Shown here one piece after another: positions 27,065-38,108 of a stretch of 64,000 nucleotides of DNA. The notes beneath the pieces were generated by a model. It saw only the letters and a list, made by a program, of their open reading frames with translations, did not search any database and was not told the DNA's origin. How positions within the stretch are numbered: position 1 is the stretch's first letter; the number at the start of each line of letters is the position of its first letter. Origin of the DNA: an uncultured Prevotellaceae bacterium (GTDB taxonomy: Bacteria > Bacteroidota > Bacteroidia > Bacteroidales > Bacteroidaceae); assembly GCA_902776935.1 (NCBI GenBank), contig CACYRS010000032.1:17835-81834 (forward strand), read 5' to 3'. A program made the translations under genes and the position numbers.

Positions 27065-29644
27065 TTAGCCTTTGAATGCAGGAAGCTCAAGCCACTTAAC
27101 GTAGCAGAAGTCCTGACGGTGAGGCAGATTCTTATTCTTTGGATACATTCTTACGGCACTCTTGTACTGACCGAACTGACGTGGAGTAAGTTCTGCCTGG
27201 AAGGTATAATTGTTTCCTTCGTGGCCTATCATCTTAAGAGGCTCTACAGAGAATATCTTCTCCTCTCCATCCTTATTAATATATACATTAACCTTCTCCA
27301 ATCCGATGGCATCGTCAAGGCCTTGCTCATTGATAACATACTTAAGAGTATACTTAGTACCAGCCTCAGCACCTGTTACTGGGAAGTTCCACTCTGCAGA
27401 TACTACGTTAATGGCATCCCAACGCTCTGCAACAGTCTCTTTCCACTGTGCGATTTCCTTAGCCAGCTTGTTGTTGTCCTTAGAAATCTCCTTGAAACGT
27501 TTAGCCTCTTTCTCGTAGAACTTAGAATAATAGTCATCGAGCTGACGCTTCATGGTGTAGTGAGGAGCAATCTGTGCGATAGAGTTCTTGATAACTTTAC
27601 ACCAGCCCTTAGAGATACCTTTCTTGTCCTTATTATAGTAGAGAGGAATAATCTCATTCTCGAGCAGACCATAAATGGTAGCAGCATCGAGCTGATCCTG
27701 ATACCCCTGGTTCTGGTATGTGCGCTTCTCAGTAAGAGCCCATCCGGCACCCTCACGATAGCCCTCAAGCCACCAGCCGTCTTTCACGCTGAGGTTTACA
27801 ACACCGTTCATCTCAGCCTTCTCACCAGATGTACCTGATGCCTCAAGAGGACGTGTAGGAGTATTCATCCAGATATCAACACCTGAAACAAGACGACGAG
27901 CCAGTAGGAAGTCGTAGTCCTCGAGGAAGATAATCTTACCGAGGAAATCAGGACGCTGAGATATCTCGTAGATCTTCTTGATGAGTCCCTGACCTGCACC
28001 ATCAGCTGGGTGAGCCTTACCTGCGAAGAGGAACATTACCGGGCGTTCAGGATTGTTAACAATCTTAGAGAGACGCTCAAGGTCTGTAAACAACAGGTGA
28101 GCACGCTTATAAGTAGCGAAACGACGGCAGAAACCAATCATCAGGCACTTTGAATCCATAGACTCGAGCAATGAAACCACACGTGAAGGATCACCCTGGT
28201 TCTTCAGCCAAGCATCGCGGAACTGGTTCTTGATATAGTAGATCAGATTTTGCTTCATCTCAAGACGAGTAGCCCACAGTTCATCATCTGGACAGTTGTA
28301 GATGCCTTCCCAAAGCTTCTCGTTTGACTGATCACTAATATATTTCGGATCAAGATACTTCTTGTAGATTTTCGTCAACCAACCTGTAGCCACCCATGTG
28401 GGGAAGTGAACACCATTGGTAACATAACCTACGTGGATCTCCTCAGGATAGTAACCGTTCCAGATAGGAGCGAACATTTTCTGAGATACCCAACCGTGAA
28501 GCATAGATACACCATTAACCTCCTGACAAGTGTTACAAGCAAATGTAGACATACAGAACTTCTCGCTCTTATCGTCTGGGTTGGTACGACCCATACCGAT
28601 AAACTCATCCCATGATATGCCAAGTTTCTGAGGATATCCACCCATGTACTTGCCGAAGAGTCCCTCGTCGAAGTAGTCGTGACCTGCTGGTACTGGAGTG
28701 TGAACGGTATAAAGACCGCTTGCGCGTACCAGCTCAAGAGCCTGGTTGAAAGTAAGGCCTTCCTCAATATAATCACACAGACGCTGCAAGTTGCAGAGAG
28801 CTGCGTGACCCTCGTTACAATGATAGATATCCTTCTTGATGCCGAGCTTCTTCAACAGCAGCATACCACCGATACCAAGCAGGATTTCCTGCTTCAGACG
28901 GTTCTCCCAGTCACCGCCATAGAGGGCATGGGTAATAGGCTTGTCGAAATCTGAGTTCATTTCGTTGTCTGTGTCAAGCAGATAGAGTTTAACACGTCCA
29001 ACGTTTACACGCCATACATAAGCATGAACCTGATAGTTTGTATAAGGAACATCGATTACCAATGGGTTGCCGTCCTTGTCAAGCTGACGCTCGATAGGCA
29101 GGCTTCCGAAGTTCTGAGTCTCATAATTAGCAATCTGCTGTCCGTCCATAGACAGACTCTGCTTAAAATATCCGAAACGATACAGGAAACCAACTGCACA
29201 CATGTCTACATTAGAGTCTGAAGCTTCCTTTACATAGTCACCAGCAAGCATTCCCAGACCACCAGAATAGATCTTAAGTGCTGAGTGCATTCCATACTCC
29301 ATACAGAAGTAAGCTACAGACGGACGCTTTGTATCAGGCTTCACATCCATGTAATTACGGAATTTCTCATACACATCCTTGATGCGCTTCATCAGCGCTT
29401 TATCCTTCAGAATAGCTTCCTTACGCTCAAAACTGAGACGCTCCAATAGCATCACGGGATTATGTCTCACATCGTGATAGATTTCAACATCCAGCTCACG
29501 GAACAAATCACGTGCCTCGTAGTTCCACACCCACCACATATTGTGGGCAATCTCGTTCAAACACTTCAACTCCTCAGGAAGACTTGACTTTACTGTCAGT
29601 TCTTTCCAAACGGGAGCATTTGTGTAATCTGCTTTAATCTTCAT
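27065..29644 (-). CDS. glgP: Alpha-glucan (glycogen) phosphorylase, GT35
   Basis: The 859-residue protein begins with the DUF3417-type N-terminal domain ([27 protein letters not shown]) of the bacterial alpha-glucan phosphorylase branch. The GT35 catalytic region includes [35 protein letters not shown] and the PLP/glucan-site block [18 protein letters not shown] 120-residue C-terminal beta domain follows. It releases glucose 1-phosphate from glycogen. The gene is 24 bp downstream of glycogen synthase on the same strand, so synthesis and breakdown are co-transcribed. Confidence 0.93.
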   Translation of the reverse strand: MKIKADYTNAPVWKELTVKSSLPEELKCLNEIAHNMWWVWNYEARDLFRELDVEIYHDVRHNPVMLLERLSFERKEAILKDKALMKRIKDVYEKFRNYMDVKPDTKRPSVAYFCMEYGMHSALKIYSGGLGMLAGDYVKEASDSNVDMCAVGFLYRFGYFKQSLSMDGQQIANYETQNFGSLPIERQLDKDGNPLVIDVPYTNYQVHAYVWRVNVGRVKLYLLDTDNEMNSDFDKPITHALYGGDWENRLKQEILLGIGGMLLLKKLGIKKDIYHCNEGHAALCNLQRLCDYIEEGLTFNQALELVRASGLYTVHTPVPAGHDYFDEGLFGKYMGGYPQKLGISWDEFIGMGRTNPDDKSEKFCMSTFACNTCQEVNGVSMLHGWVSQKMFAPIWNGYYPEEIHVGYVTNGVHFPTWVATGWLTKIYKKYLDPKYISDQSNEKLWEGIYNCPDDELWATRLEMKQNLIYYIKNQFRDAWLKNQGDPSRVVSLLESMDSKCLMIGFCRRFATYKRAHLLFTDLERLSKIVNNPERPVMFLFAGKAHPADGAGQGLIKKIYEISQRPDFLGKIIFLEDYDFLLARRLVSGVDIWMNTPTRPLEASGTSGEKAEMNGVVNLSVKDGWWLEGYREGAGWALTEKRTYQNQGYQDQLDAATIYGLLENEIIPLYYNKDKKGISKGWCKVIKNSIAQIAPHYTMKRQLDDYYSKFYEKEAKRFKEISKDNNKLAKEIAQWKETVAERWDAINVVSAEWNFPVTGAEAGTKYTLKYVINEQGLDDAIGLEKVNVYINKDGEEKIFSVEPLKMIGHEGNNYTFQAELTPRQFGQYKSAVRMYPKNKNLPHRQDFCYVKWLELPAFKG

Positions 29645-29668
29645 AATCTCTTTAATTTGGGAATTATT

Positions 29669-31378
29669 TTAGTCTTTTATATTCTTTATTCTGTTTTCTG
29701 CCTTACGAAGGGCAATATCGTATGCCTCATCGTAATATTTGATAAACTCACTCCACAGAGCTTTCTTTGATAGCTTATCCGCATTCTTACGGCACTCGTC
29801 AATCTGTTTCTGAGTGAAATTAGAGAACTCAGCAACAGTATCCTTAATAATATCAGCCACTTCAGAATAGTTATAGTCTGTACGATGAATTACTTTCACA
29901 CCATCAGAAATCTCTCCGTAATGTCCGAATACACTATTTGCCCACAAGCCGAAACCAGCGAGATCGGTAGTGATACATGGCACCTTAAAGGCGATAGCCT
30001 CCAATGGGGTATATCCCCAAGGCTCGTAATATGATGGATAGATACAGAGATCGTTGCCAAGAACGATATCGTAATATGTCATATTCAGAATGCCATCTTT
30101 TCCATCAAGATAACATGGCAGGAAGATAACCTTCACATTATCATCCTTTCGATTATGCATATCGAAATACTTCAACATACCGAGCACATTGTCATGGCTC
30201 ATATTGTGGAGCCAATGAGTAACCTGCGGCACCTCCAGAGGTGTTGTGTATTTCTTTCCACTCTTAAGACGTTCCTGGAGATCCTTACGGGGCTCTCCTA
30301 CCCAACCTGGTACTTCAATGAAAGCTACTATCTTCTTCTTCAGGTCTCTGTCGCGAAGCAGACGGTTCATTGCCTCTACAAACACGTCAATTCCCTTATT
30401 ACGGAACTCATAGCGGCCAGAGGTAGATATAATCAGGGTATCATCATCAAGCTGCTCACCCAAGAGGGCATTTGCGACATCAAGCAGACAACGGCGTGCA
30501 ACCTTACGCTTTTTGGCAAACTGTGCTGTCTTGGGTACGAAACTGTTATCGAAGCCATTGGGAAGTACTACGTCAACTGGTTTGTCAAGCAGCTCTACAC
30601 ATTCTTTTGCCGTAATATCGCTAACCGTAGTAAAACAGTCAACATTAAGTGCCGTCTGCTTTTCAATAGAGTGTTTAGACTGCATATTAAGCTCTCCAGC
30701 CATCTGATCACCATTATATGCGAAGAGATAATCATAAAGAGGTTTCATGTTTCCTGCAATACTACGTCCGATACTTGTAGCATGGGTTGTAAAGATTGTA
30801 CCTATCTGAGGAAGAGTGTTGTTTATATAAAGTGCTCCAAGACCACACATCCACTCATTGGCATGGTAGATAACCTTTAGTGGTGAGGTTTTAGATGCTA
30901 TAGGTGAGAGGTAATGATTATAGAAGCTCTCAACCACTAATGCAGCAGCATAAGAGAACATAGAGGCCTCGTCATAGTCACCGTAGGCATGCAAAGAGTC
31001 TACACCGTAGTTTTCCCACAGCCAGCCGTATATTTCATTCTTCTTTTCAAAGAACGGCACAAAATCAACAAGGATTGCAATTGGTTCACCAGGAACCATC
31101 CATCGCCCTATCCTAACATTTAGACCATTTTCCTTTGCCTCCCATTGCCACTCGGCAAAAAGAGATTTATCTTCTTTAAAATAGGGGCTTTCTTCCTTAG
31201 TATACTTATCGTCATCACGTTTCCATAGTCCCGGTCCTATGAAGATGACTTTATCCTGGAGTGCCGTCTGCAATGTTTTGGCACGTGTCGAAAGGACTGT
31301 ATAGATTCCACCTACTTTATTACAAACTTCCCAACTCGATTCAAATATATAGTCGGGCTTCAAAAGTTCCTTAACCAT
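29669..31378 (-). CDS. GT3-family glycogen synthase
   Basis: The 569-residue enzyme is of the eukaryote-like GT3 type rather than the GlgA (GT5) type. It begins with PDYIFESSWEVCNKVGGIYTVLSTRA, has a second nucleotide-binding domain with STSGRYEFRNKGIDVFVEAM, and carries the conserved YPSYYEPWGYTPLEA segment. This form is usual in Bacteroidetes. It transfers glucose from a nucleotide sugar to growing glycogen. Its promoter -7 box lies 23 bp upstream. Confidence 0.93.
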   Translation of the reverse strand: MVKELLKPDYIFESSWEVCNKVGGIYTVLSTRAKTLQTALQDKVIFIGPGLWKRDDDKYTKEESPYFKEDKSLFAEWQWEAKENGLNVRIGRWMVPGEPIAILVDFVPFFEKKNEIYGWLWENYGVDSLHAYGDYDEASMFSYAAALVVESFYNHYLSPIASKTSPLKVIYHANEWMCGLGALYINNTLPQIGTIFTTHATSIGRSIAGNMKPLYDYLFAYNGDQMAGELNMQSKHSIEKQTALNVDCFTTVSDITAKECVELLDKPVDVVLPNGFDNSFVPKTAQFAKKRKVARRCLLDVANALLGEQLDDDTLIISTSGRYEFRNKGIDVFVEAMNRLLRDRDLKKKIVAFIEVPGWVGEPRKDLQERLKSGKKYTTPLEVPQVTHWLHNMSHDNVLGMLKYFDMHNRKDDNVKVIFLPCYLDGKDGILNMTYYDIVLGNDLCIYPSYYEPWGYTPLEAIAFKVPCITTDLAGFGLWANSVFGHYGEISDGVKVIHRTDYNYSEVADIIKDTVAEFSNFTQKQIDECRKNADKLSKKALWSEFIKYYDEAYDIALRKAENRIKNIKD

Positions 31379-31400
31379 GCGTTATAATTATAAACTGCTG

Positions 31401-31408
31401 CAAAGTTA
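31401..31408 (-). promoter_or_regulatory. Probable -7 box of the glycogen operon
   Basis: TAACTTTG on the minus strand, 23 bp before the glycogen synthase start. The -33 box is not clear. Confidence 0.55.
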
Positions 31409-31484
31409 CTTAATTTTTTTTAAAAACCACACATTTTCTATGTATATTTTCGTCATTTTCAATGAATTATTGATTTATATTTGT

Positions 31485-31492
31485 TATCTTTG
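31485..31492 (+). promoter_or_regulatory. Probable -7 box of a secreted-protein gene
   Basis: TATCTTTG lies 21 bp before the ATG at 31513. Confidence 0.55.
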
Positions 31493-31512
31493 CCCGCAAA
31501 TCAGAATAGGAC

Positions 31513-31938
31513 ATGAAGAAGTTGTTGATATTATTTATAATATGGCTTTTTTCGCAAAACATCACCCTGGCCCAAAGCAGAGAAAAGCCCTTTCATGCGC
31601 ATCTCTTTAACAAGGAGTTCGATGTGTATATAAAAATTAACTTCTATGAAGAAGATATTGAGGTACCTGGCCAGGAACTATATGGCCCGTTGGCAGGTTT
31701 TCTGGGAAAGAAACATAATTCCTTCTGCTGGGTTATCACCTCAGCAAAGGTAGAAGGCAATACAGCTACATTATCTCTTATCAATGATTATGGCTCAGAG
31801 GATCTCACCGCTACCCTATCCTTTCAGAACGACTCAACGTATATCCTGAAACAGATGTCGGGTTCTACGATAAAAATTCCAAAGAATGGAAAATGGCAGA
31901 AGCTACCTAAGACTCTGGAATTCAGACTTAAGGAATAA
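31513..31938 (+). CDS. Small secreted protein of unknown function
   Basis: The 141-residue product has a signal peptide (MKKLLILFIIWLFSQNITLAQ) and a predicted all-beta mature part of about 120 residues with alternating hydrophobic positions. No motif or family is recognised. It is a single-gene unit with its own promoter and a strong terminator. Confidence 0.7.
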   Translation: MKKLLILFIIWLFSQNITLAQSREKPFHAHLFNKEFDVYIKINFYEEDIEVPGQELYGPLAGFLGKKHNSFCWVITSAKVEGNTATLSLINDYGSEDLTATLSFQNDSTYILKQMSGSTIKIPKNGKWQKLPKTLEFRLKE

Positions 31939-31939
31939 A

Positions 31940-31980
31940 AAAACAGGTGTCACCACGAAGATGACACCTGTTTTATTTTT
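31940..31980. terminator. Bidirectional terminator
   Basis: Perfect 13-bp stem AAAACAGGTGTCA / TGACACCTGTTTT with a 9-base loop and T-runs on both strands. It closes the secreted-protein gene and the convergent rplT operon. Confidence 0.9.
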
Positions 31981-31992
31981 GAAGGGGGTAAT

Positions 31993-32337
31993 TTACTTCA
32001 CCTTCTCCACGATAGCCTTGAAAGCCTCGGGATTGTTCATAGCGAGGTCAGCGAGAACCTTACGGTTAATCTCGACACCAGCCTTTGCGAGCTTACCCAT
32101 CAGGACAGAGTAGCTCATGCCTTCCATACGAGCGGCAGCATTGATACGCTGAATCCACAGGCTGCGGAAATTGCGCTTCTTGTTACGACGATCGCGATAA
32201 GCATAGGTCAGACCCTTCTCCCAGGTATTCTTTGCTACTGTCCAAACATTCTTACGGGCTCCAAAATAGCCACGGGTAAGTTTTAAAATACTCTTACGCT
32301 TTGCTCTTGATGCAACGTGATTTACACTTCTTGGCAT
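31993..32337 (-). CDS. rplT: 50S ribosomal protein L20
   Basis: The 114-residue basic protein begins [20 protein letters not shown] and keeps the [15 protein letters not shown] and [21 protein letters not shown] blocks typical of bL20. It binds 23S rRNA early in assembly. It is the last gene of the infC-rpmI-rplT set. No L20-type leader structure was recognised. Confidence 0.97.
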   Translation of the reverse strand: MPRSVNHVASRAKRKSILKLTRGYFGARKNVWTVAKNTWEKGLTYAYRDRRNKKRNFRSLWIQRINAAARMEGMSYSVLMGKLAKAGVEINRKVLADLAMNNPEAFKAIVEKVK

Positions 32338-32351
32338 AGTTTCTTACTTCT

Positions 32352-32546
32352 TTAAATGTTAGACAATAGGGTTAGCGGAGACACAGCAGAAGGATCAACG
32401 ATTGCAGAGTGCACAAGATTGCGCTTCTGCTTCTTTGTCTTCTTTGTCAGAATGTGGCTGTGGTAAGCGTGATTTCTCTTAACCTTACCTGTACCGGTGA
32501 ATGAGAATCTCTTCTTGGCACCGGAGTTTGTCTTTACTTTTGGCAT
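32352..32546 (-). CDS. rpmI: 50S ribosomal protein L35
   Basis: The 64-residue protein begins [44 protein letters not shown], diagnostic of bL35. The last 15 residues ([15 protein letters not shown]) are more divergent than the rest. It is 14 bp upstream of rplT. Confidence 0.95.
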   Translation of the reverse strand: MPKVKTNSGAKKRFSFTGTGKVKRNHAYHSHILTKKTKKQKRNLVHSAIVDPSAVSPLTLLSNI

Positions 32547-32633
32547 TGTTTTTTAAAATTTAAATTGTTATTATTAACCGACGACAACGCATATACCGGG
32601 CGCGACGTCTTTTTAAAACCTTGAACTAAATGA

Positions 32634-33341
32634 TTAGTCCTCAGTATCTGTAAGCTTCTTAAGGGCATCGGCAGAGATTTTGGCATTTGCGAAGAGACCA
32701 CCATTAGCAGGCATCTCTGCATCAACCTCAACCTCCTGTTTCTGCTGTTTTACAACATCCTTTGCCTCCTGAGATGCAGCCTCACGATCACGAGCCTGCT
32801 GACTCATCTTCTTGGCACCAGCTTTCTTAGGAGCAAGATAAAGGAACATCTTCTTTCCCTCGAGTGATGGCATACCTTCTACCTTTCCGACCTCCTCCAG
32901 ATCGTTGGCGAAACGGAGAAGCAAAACCTCACCTTGTTCCTTGAAGAGGATTGAGCGTCCCCTGAAGAACACATAAGCACGAACCTTGTTGCCTTCCTCT
33001 AAGAACTCCTTGGCGTGCTTGAGCTTGAACTGATAGTCGTGCTCATCTGTCTGAGGTCCGAAACGGATTTCCTTAACCTCCACCTTCACCTGCTTCGCCT
33101 TCATCTCCTTCTGGCGCTTTTTTTGCTGATAAAGGAACTTGGAGTAGTCAATGAGACGACAAACTGGCGGATTGGCGTTGGGCGAAATCTCTACGAGATC
33201 GACACCTTGTTCGCGAGCCATATTCAAAGCATCACGGGTAGGAACTACAGAACTTCCCTCCTCACCCACAATGCGAACTTCACGTACACGAATCTGTTCG
33301 TTGATTCGGTACTGTTGCTTCATTTTGTCATTCTTCATCAA
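32634..33341 (-). CDS. infC: Translation initiation factor IF-3 with extended C-terminus
   Basis: The 235-residue protein contains the full IF-3 core (about residues 8-175): [41 protein letters not shown], and the C-domain with [33 protein letters not shown] tail of about 60 residues rich in Gln, Glu, Lys and Ala follows; such tails are usual in Bacteroidetes. ATG at 33341 is assumed, with a second candidate at 33323. It prevents premature subunit joining and checks start codons. It is downstream of thrS with a promoter-like box between. Confidence 0.95.
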   Translation of the reverse strand: MMKNDKMKQQYRINEQIRVREVRIVGEEGSSVVPTRDALNMAREQGVDLVEISPNANPPVCRLIDYSKFLYQQKKRQKEMKAKQVKVEVKEIRFGPQTDEHDYQFKLKHAKEFLEEGNKVRAYVFFRGRSILFKEQGEVLLLRFANDLEEVGKVEGMPSLEGKKMFLYLAPKKAGAKKMSQQARDREAASQEAKDVVKQQKQEVEVDAEMPANGGLFANAKISADALKKLTDTED

Positions 33342-33363
33342 CTATTTTTTAAAAAATCGGCTG

Positions 33364-33371
33364 CAAAATTA
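33364..33371 (-). promoter_or_regulatory. Probable internal promoter -7 box before infC
   Basis: TAATTTTG on the minus strand, 22 bp before the infC start. It may allow infC-rpmI-rplT expression separate from thrS. Confidence 0.5.
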
Positions 33372-33380
33372 CAAATTTTC

Positions 33381-33412
33381 TTTGAGCTTTGAGCTTTAAA
33401 CTTTGAACTTTT
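33381..33412 (-). repeat. AAAGTTC/AAAGCTC heptamer tract before infC
   Basis: Four to five degenerate 7-bp units (AAAGTTC, AAAGTTT, AAAGCTC, AAAGCTC on the minus strand). Similar tracts are at 22331-22350 and 38078-38106. Confidence 0.6.
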
Positions 33413-33451
33413 TGATTACATTTATACAATTTTAACAATAAAACCACAAAG

Positions 33452-35395
33452 TTAGAAGTCTTTTGTCATTTCCGCAACACGAGAATTCACCTCATCGATG
33501 AACTCCTGAATGGTCTTAACACTCTGTTCACCACCGCCCTGTGGACGAACGGCAACAGTACCATCCTGCTGCTCCTTCTCACCAACGATAACCATGTAAG
33601 GAATACGCTTCAGCTCGTTATCACGAATCTTGCGTCCCAATTTCTCATTACGCAGGTCGATGGTAGCACGAACACCACCCATATCGAACTTCTTAGCAAC
33701 CTCCTGAGCATAGTCGTTATACTTCTCCGAGAGAGGTAGGATTGCTACCTGGTCCGGAGTAAGCCAAAGTGGGAAGTGACCAGAAGTATGTTCGATAAGC
33801 ACAGCACAGAAGCGCTCAAGCGATCCGAATGGAGCACGGTGAATCATCACGGGAGTCTTCTTGGTGTTGTCCTCGTCAGTATACTCGAGCTGGAAACGCT
33901 TAGGAAGGTTATAGTCTACCTGGATAGTACCCAACTGCCAACGACGTCCGATAGCGTCCTTAATCATGAAGTCGAGCTTAGGACCATAGAATGCTGCCTC
34001 GCCATATTCAACTTTTGCAGGCAGGCCTTTCTCCTGACACGCCTCAACGATAGCCTTCTCTGCAAGTGCCCAGTCCTCATCAGTACCAACATATTTCTCG
34101 TGGTCGTTAGGATCACGCAGAGAAATCTGAGCCTCGAAATTGAATCCGAAAGCTGTAAGCACAATACCGATGATATCCATTACGTTAAGGAACTCCTGCT
34201 TTACCTGGTCTGGACGACAGAAGAGGTGTGCATCATCCTGAGTGAACGAACGTACACGAGTCAAACCATGCAGCTCACCACTCTGCTCATAGCGATATAC
34301 TGTACCAAACTCAGCGATACGCAGAGGCAGATCCTTATATGAACGAGGTTTCCATGCGAAGATCTCGCAGTGGTGAGGACAGTTCATCGGCTTCAACATA
34401 TACTCCTCATCCTCCTCTGGGGTATGAATAGGCTGGAACGAATCCTTGCCATAATGGGCATAGTGACCAGAGGTAACATAGAGGTTTTTGGAGCCTATAT
34501 GCGGAGTAATAACTTCCTGATACCCAAATCTTTTCTGAACTTTACGCAAGTGATCCTGTAAGCGAAGACGAAGTTCTGTGCCCTTTGGCAACCAGATAGG
34601 CAAACCCTTACCTACCTTCTCTGAGAACATGAAGAGTTCCATCTCCTTACCGATCTTACGATGGTCACGCTTCTTGGCTTCCTCCAGCATCTCAAGATAC
34701 TCGTCGAGCATCTTCTTCTTTGGGAAAGAGATACCATAGAGTCGCTGCATCTGCTCACGGGTGGCATCGCCACGCCAGAAAGCACCTGCTACAGATGTAA
34801 GCTTTACGGCCTTTATCTCGCCTGTATCTACGAGGTGTGGACCACGACAGAGGTCTGTGAAGTTACCCTGCGTGTATGTTGTGATAGAACCGTCTTCCAG
34901 ATCCTGCTCAATATGCTCACACTTATATGTCTGGCCATCGGCAGCAAACTGCTTCAAGGCATCAGCCTTTGCAACCTCCTTGCGCACAACAGTCTCTTTC
35001 TTACCAGCCAGTTCCTTCATCTTTGCCTCAATTTTAGGGAAGTCGCTCTCCTTGATGCTCTCGCCATCCTTTAGCAATACATCATAGAAGAAACCATTCT
35101 CAATGGCAGGTCCGAATCCGAACTGTATGCCAGGATAGAGCTCCTGTAGAGCCTCTGCCAAGAGGTGAGCAGAAGTGTGCCAGAAGGTGTGCTTACCCTG
35201 CTCATCATCAAACTTATAGAGTTCAATCTTTGCATCCTCATTGATAGGACGGTTCAACTCTACAGTCTCACCGTTAACTCCACAGCTTACAACGCTGCGT
35301 GCGAGAGCCGGAGAGATACTCTCTGCAATCTGAAAGCCAGTTACGCCCTGCTCATACGAACGAACAGATCCGTCTGGAAATGTAATATTAATCAT
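33452..35395 (-). CDS. thrS: Threonyl-tRNA synthetase
   Basis: The 647-residue class II synthetase has, in order, a TGS domain ([19 protein letters not shown]), the editing domain with [12 protein letters not shown], and the catalytic core with zinc ligands in [13 protein letters not shown] and motif 3 [13 protein letters not shown]. The anticodon-binding domain starts near residue 540. It charges tRNA(Thr) and edits Ser-tRNA(Thr). It heads the thrS-infC-rpmI-rplT string, with a good promoter 35 bp upstream. Confidence 0.97.
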   Translation of the reverse strand: MINITFPDGSVRSYEQGVTGFQIAESISPALARSVVSCGVNGETVELNRPINEDAKIELYKFDDEQGKHTFWHTSAHLLAEALQELYPGIQFGFGPAIENGFFYDVLLKDGESIKESDFPKIEAKMKELAGKKETVVRKEVAKADALKQFAADGQTYKCEHIEQDLEDGSITTYTQGNFTDLCRGPHLVDTGEIKAVKLTSVAGAFWRGDATREQMQRLYGISFPKKKMLDEYLEMLEEAKKRDHRKIGKEMELFMFSEKVGKGLPIWLPKGTELRLRLQDHLRKVQKRFGYQEVITPHIGSKNLYVTSGHYAHYGKDSFQPIHTPEEDEEYMLKPMNCPHHCEIFAWKPRSYKDLPLRIAEFGTVYRYEQSGELHGLTRVRSFTQDDAHLFCRPDQVKQEFLNVMDIIGIVLTAFGFNFEAQISLRDPNDHEKYVGTDEDWALAEKAIVEACQEKGLPAKVEYGEAAFYGPKLDFMIKDAIGRRWQLGTIQVDYNLPKRFQLEYTDEDNTKKTPVMIHRAPFGSLERFCAVLIEHTSGHFPLWLTPDQVAILPLSEKYNDYAQEVAKKFDMGGVRATIDLRNEKLGRKIRDNELKRIPYMVIVGEKEQQDGTVAVRPQGGGEQSVKTIQEFIDEVNSRVAEMTKDF

Positions 35396-35429
35396 ACCTT
35401 ATTTTATATATAAAATTCGAATTTGCGTG

Positions 35430-35461
35430 CAAAGGTACTACATTTTCATGAATCCAACAAA
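35430..35461 (-). promoter_or_regulatory. Promoter of thrS
   Basis: On the minus strand TTTG (35458-35461) and TACCTTTG (35430-35437) are 20 bp apart. Confidence 0.8.
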
Positions 35462-35487
35462 CTTTTCCCCAAAAGATTGCGTTATCA

Positions 35488-37482
35488 TTACTTCTCACGA
35501 TACTTTTTAATCACACTATAGGCACTATATAGTCCGAGTTCTCCTGCTTTGCTCAAATCAGAGATGCCCTCGGGAGTCTTGCCTGAATATATATTAACTA
35601 TACCTCTGTTATACCAAGCCTCAGGGATGTTGGCGTCTATATGGATAGCACGGTTGAAATCCTCCAAAGCATGCTGATAGTCTTTACGTATTGCATATAG
35701 ACAGCCTCGGTTATAGTAAAGATATGCATTATTTGGCGAAAGTTTCAGAGCTTCGCAAAGATCGCTTAGAACATTTGCCGACTTCAGGTCGATATTTGTT
35801 CCCTGTGAGGCATTAAACTCATTAATACGAGCCTGACATACAGCACGTTGCCAATATGCGAGTGTAGAAGTTGAGTCAATCTGTAGCAAAGTAGAGAGGT
35901 CGTCGATTGCAGAATCAAAGTTCTGAATTGCAGCATATGCAACGGCACGAAGCATCAGCATTGGACCAACCTTCTTATCACCCTTTGCATCCCCTATTGC
36001 CACAGTCACAGAGTCAAGATACTCAAAGTAACGTTTCATACTCCTCTCATCAATATTTGGCTGTGATGCGCCTATATATATATTCTGTGAACGAGTTTTC
36101 TGGTTAAAGGCATCAACTTCTCTGTCGAATGCGATATATGAATGCACGTCGTCGATAACAGAATGGAAAGAGAGACCGTACATTGGCTGGAAGGAAATCT
36201 CTACCTTTCGGTTCTGTACTCTTCCACGATAGTCGCTCTTATACTCGTGCTCCACATTCTGTTCATCAGCTACAACTAACTGGTTGTATTTCTCGGGATC
36301 AGTATCACTCTTCCTTCGCATCTGTTTCTTGGAGAGCCGGGGCTGCTTGCCAAAGCGTTTATCTATCTGAGCCTTGAGGATACGGAACTCGTCGATTTCC
36401 GCCTGTTTCGTATTTCCAAGACGACGATAGCATGCAGCCCGATGCTGAAGACCAAACCAGAAGTTTGGGAACTCATCAATGACCTTAGTATAATCCCTTA
36501 TGGCTGCCCTTAAGTTTCCCGTCTGTTCCAGCAGTAGGGCACGATTGAAGAGAGCCATCAAGTTATTTGGCTCCAACTTAAGCACAAAGTCGAAGTCTTC
36601 TATACCTCTGTTGTCATCGCCAACCTGAGCCCTCAGCAGACCACGATTATAATGCCCAAGGAAATTATTTGGGTCAAGATCGAGAGCTGTATCATAATCT
36701 GCCATCGCTCCTCGGAGTCCGTTCTTATTATAACGGGCCATTGCTCGGTTGATATAATATGCAGGATTCTTCGGTTGCAGATGTATGGCTTTAGTAAGAT
36801 ATTCCTCGCCCTCCTTCCATTTCTGACGAGCTAGACTGATGACAGCCCTCTCAGCCCATATTCCAGCATCATAAGGGTCGAGGTCAAGGCTCTTATCAAG
36901 GGATTTTATGGCAGAAGTGGTATCTTTCTGTAGTAAGAATATCTCAGCCTGCATGGAATATGCACGAGCATAACCAGACCAATGCATCAACATAGTATCT
37001 ATCTCTGCAAGTCCTCGCACATAATCTTTCTCATTTATCCGGCACAGGATACGGTTATGCCAAAGGCCCTGGTTATCAGGATTATAGCGCAGAGCAAAGG
37101 TATAGTCTTCTATTGCCTCATCATATTTCTTCTGATTGATACGGCAAAGTCCTCGCAACTCGTAACAGCTTATCACATACGGATTACGCTCTATTGCCTC
37201 CGTGCAGTCGCTCTCAGCCCCACGAAAATCATCGAGATAGAACTTTGCCACCCCTCTAAAGAACCAAGGTTCATAAAGATAGGGTTTTGCACCTATTGCC
37301 TGATTGAAATACTGTATAGACAGTACATAGTCCTCGTAATAAAGTGCAGAACGTCCGATCATCACCAGACGATCGGTATTATACTGGGCATGTAAAGGTA
37401 AAAAAGTAAAAAAGAAAAAAGGCAAAAGAAAAAAAAGCCTAATACCTCTTATACAAGATACCAATTCCCTGGTGTTTATCAT
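35488..37482 (-). CDS. Exported TPR-repeat protein
   Basis: The 664-residue protein has a signal peptide (FFLLPFFFFTFLPLHAQ) and about eight N-terminal TPR units (residues 40-370), such as AIEDYTFALRYNPDNQGLWHNR and GAMADYDTALDLDPNNFLGHYNRG. A charged linker (about 380-490) and three more TPR units at the C-terminus (about 500-650) follow. TPR arrays are protein-binding scaffolds, so a periplasmic or outer-membrane assembly role is plausible but unproven. It is 24 bp downstream of def. Confidence 0.85.
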   Translation of the reverse strand: MINTRELVSCIRGIRLFFLLPFFFFTFLPLHAQYNTDRLVMIGRSALYYEDYVLSIQYFNQAIGAKPYLYEPWFFRGVAKFYLDDFRGAESDCTEAIERNPYVISCYELRGLCRINQKKYDEAIEDYTFALRYNPDNQGLWHNRILCRINEKDYVRGLAEIDTMLMHWSGYARAYSMQAEIFLLQKDTTSAIKSLDKSLDLDPYDAGIWAERAVISLARQKWKEGEEYLTKAIHLQPKNPAYYINRAMARYNKNGLRGAMADYDTALDLDPNNFLGHYNRGLLRAQVGDDNRGIEDFDFVLKLEPNNLMALFNRALLLEQTGNLRAAIRDYTKVIDEFPNFWFGLQHRAACYRRLGNTKQAEIDEFRILKAQIDKRFGKQPRLSKKQMRRKSDTDPEKYNQLVVADEQNVEHEYKSDYRGRVQNRKVEISFQPMYGLSFHSVIDDVHSYIAFDREVDAFNQKTRSQNIYIGASQPNIDERSMKRYFEYLDSVTVAIGDAKGDKKVGPMLMLRAVAYAAIQNFDSAIDDLSTLLQIDSTSTLAYWQRAVCQARINEFNASQGTNIDLKSANVLSDLCEALKLSPNNAYLYYNRGCLYAIRKDYQHALEDFNRAIHIDANIPEAWYNRGIVNIYSGKTPEGISDLSKAGELGLYSAYSVIKKYREK

Positions 37483-37506
37483 CTTACTTTCTTACCCTAT
37501 TACTTC

Positions 37507-38067
37507 TTACCTCTTAACGGGTTTTGTCTTATAGCCACAACGATAGCGGCCCTTTATCAAAGCAGCCAACTTGCTCTTTACAAGTTGTTTGCGAAGGGGA
37601 GAAATACGGTCTACGAACATTTTACCGTCAAGATGATCAAACTCATGCTGCATTACTCTTGCAAGATATCCCTCAATCCATTCGTCATGATGTTTAAACT
37701 CCTCATCATCCCACTCCACATGTATACGTGTAGGACGCACAACCTTCTCATGGATGGCAGGAAGAGAGAGACAGCCCTCTTCCGAGGAATCTGTCTTAGA
37801 CTCATCATACTCTACAATATGAGGATTGATAAATACCTGTCGGAAACCTTTATATTCGGGCAAGTCCTGTGACAGAACATCAAGATCGATGACAGACAGA
37901 CGTATCGCCTTCCCGATCTGAGGTGCAGCCAGTCCGATACCATCCGACTCAGCAAGTGTCTCCCACATATCCTCGATAAGTTTCTTCAGATCGGGATAAT
38001 CATGGGTAATGTCTTCGGCCACCTTGCGAAGCACAGGCTGACCATATATATAAATAGGTAGAACCAT
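37507..38067 (-). CDS. def: Peptide deformylase
   Basis: The 186-residue metalloenzyme has all three motifs: [17 protein letters not shown] (Cys ligand) and QHEFDHLDG (HExxH). It removes formyl groups from nascent proteins. It lies 41 bp after ruvX; the gap is filled by an AAAGTTC-type repeat tract that runs close to the start codon. Confidence 0.96.
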   Translation of the reverse strand: MVLPIYIYGQPVLRKVAEDITHDYPDLKKLIEDMWETLAESDGIGLAAPQIGKAIRLSVIDLDVLSQDLPEYKGFRQVFINPHIVEYDESKTDSSEEGCLSLPAIHEKVVRPTRIHVEWDDEEFKHHDEWIEGYLARVMQHEFDHLDGKMFVDRISPLRKQLVKSKLAALIKGRYRCGYKTKPVKR

Positions 38068-38077
38068 TTTAGACTAT

Positions 38078-38106
38078 GAACTTTGAGCTTTGAACTTTAA
38101 ACTTTA
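38078..38106 (-). repeat. AAAGTTC/AAAGCTC heptamer tract before def
   Basis: Four 7-bp units (AAAGTTT, AAAGTTC, AAAGCTC, AAAGTTC on the minus strand) lie in the leader of def. The same type of tract is found at 22331-22350 and 33381-33412. Confidence 0.65.
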
Positions 38107-38108
38107 GA

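Noticed and set aside
30155-30880. 241-residue plus-strand open frame
   Set aside because: It is antisense to glycogen synthase and has no recognisable start signal or domain.
33381-33412. CRISPR-like array
   Set aside because: The repeats are only 7 bp with no spacers of constant length; this is a short tandem tract, not a CRISPR array.
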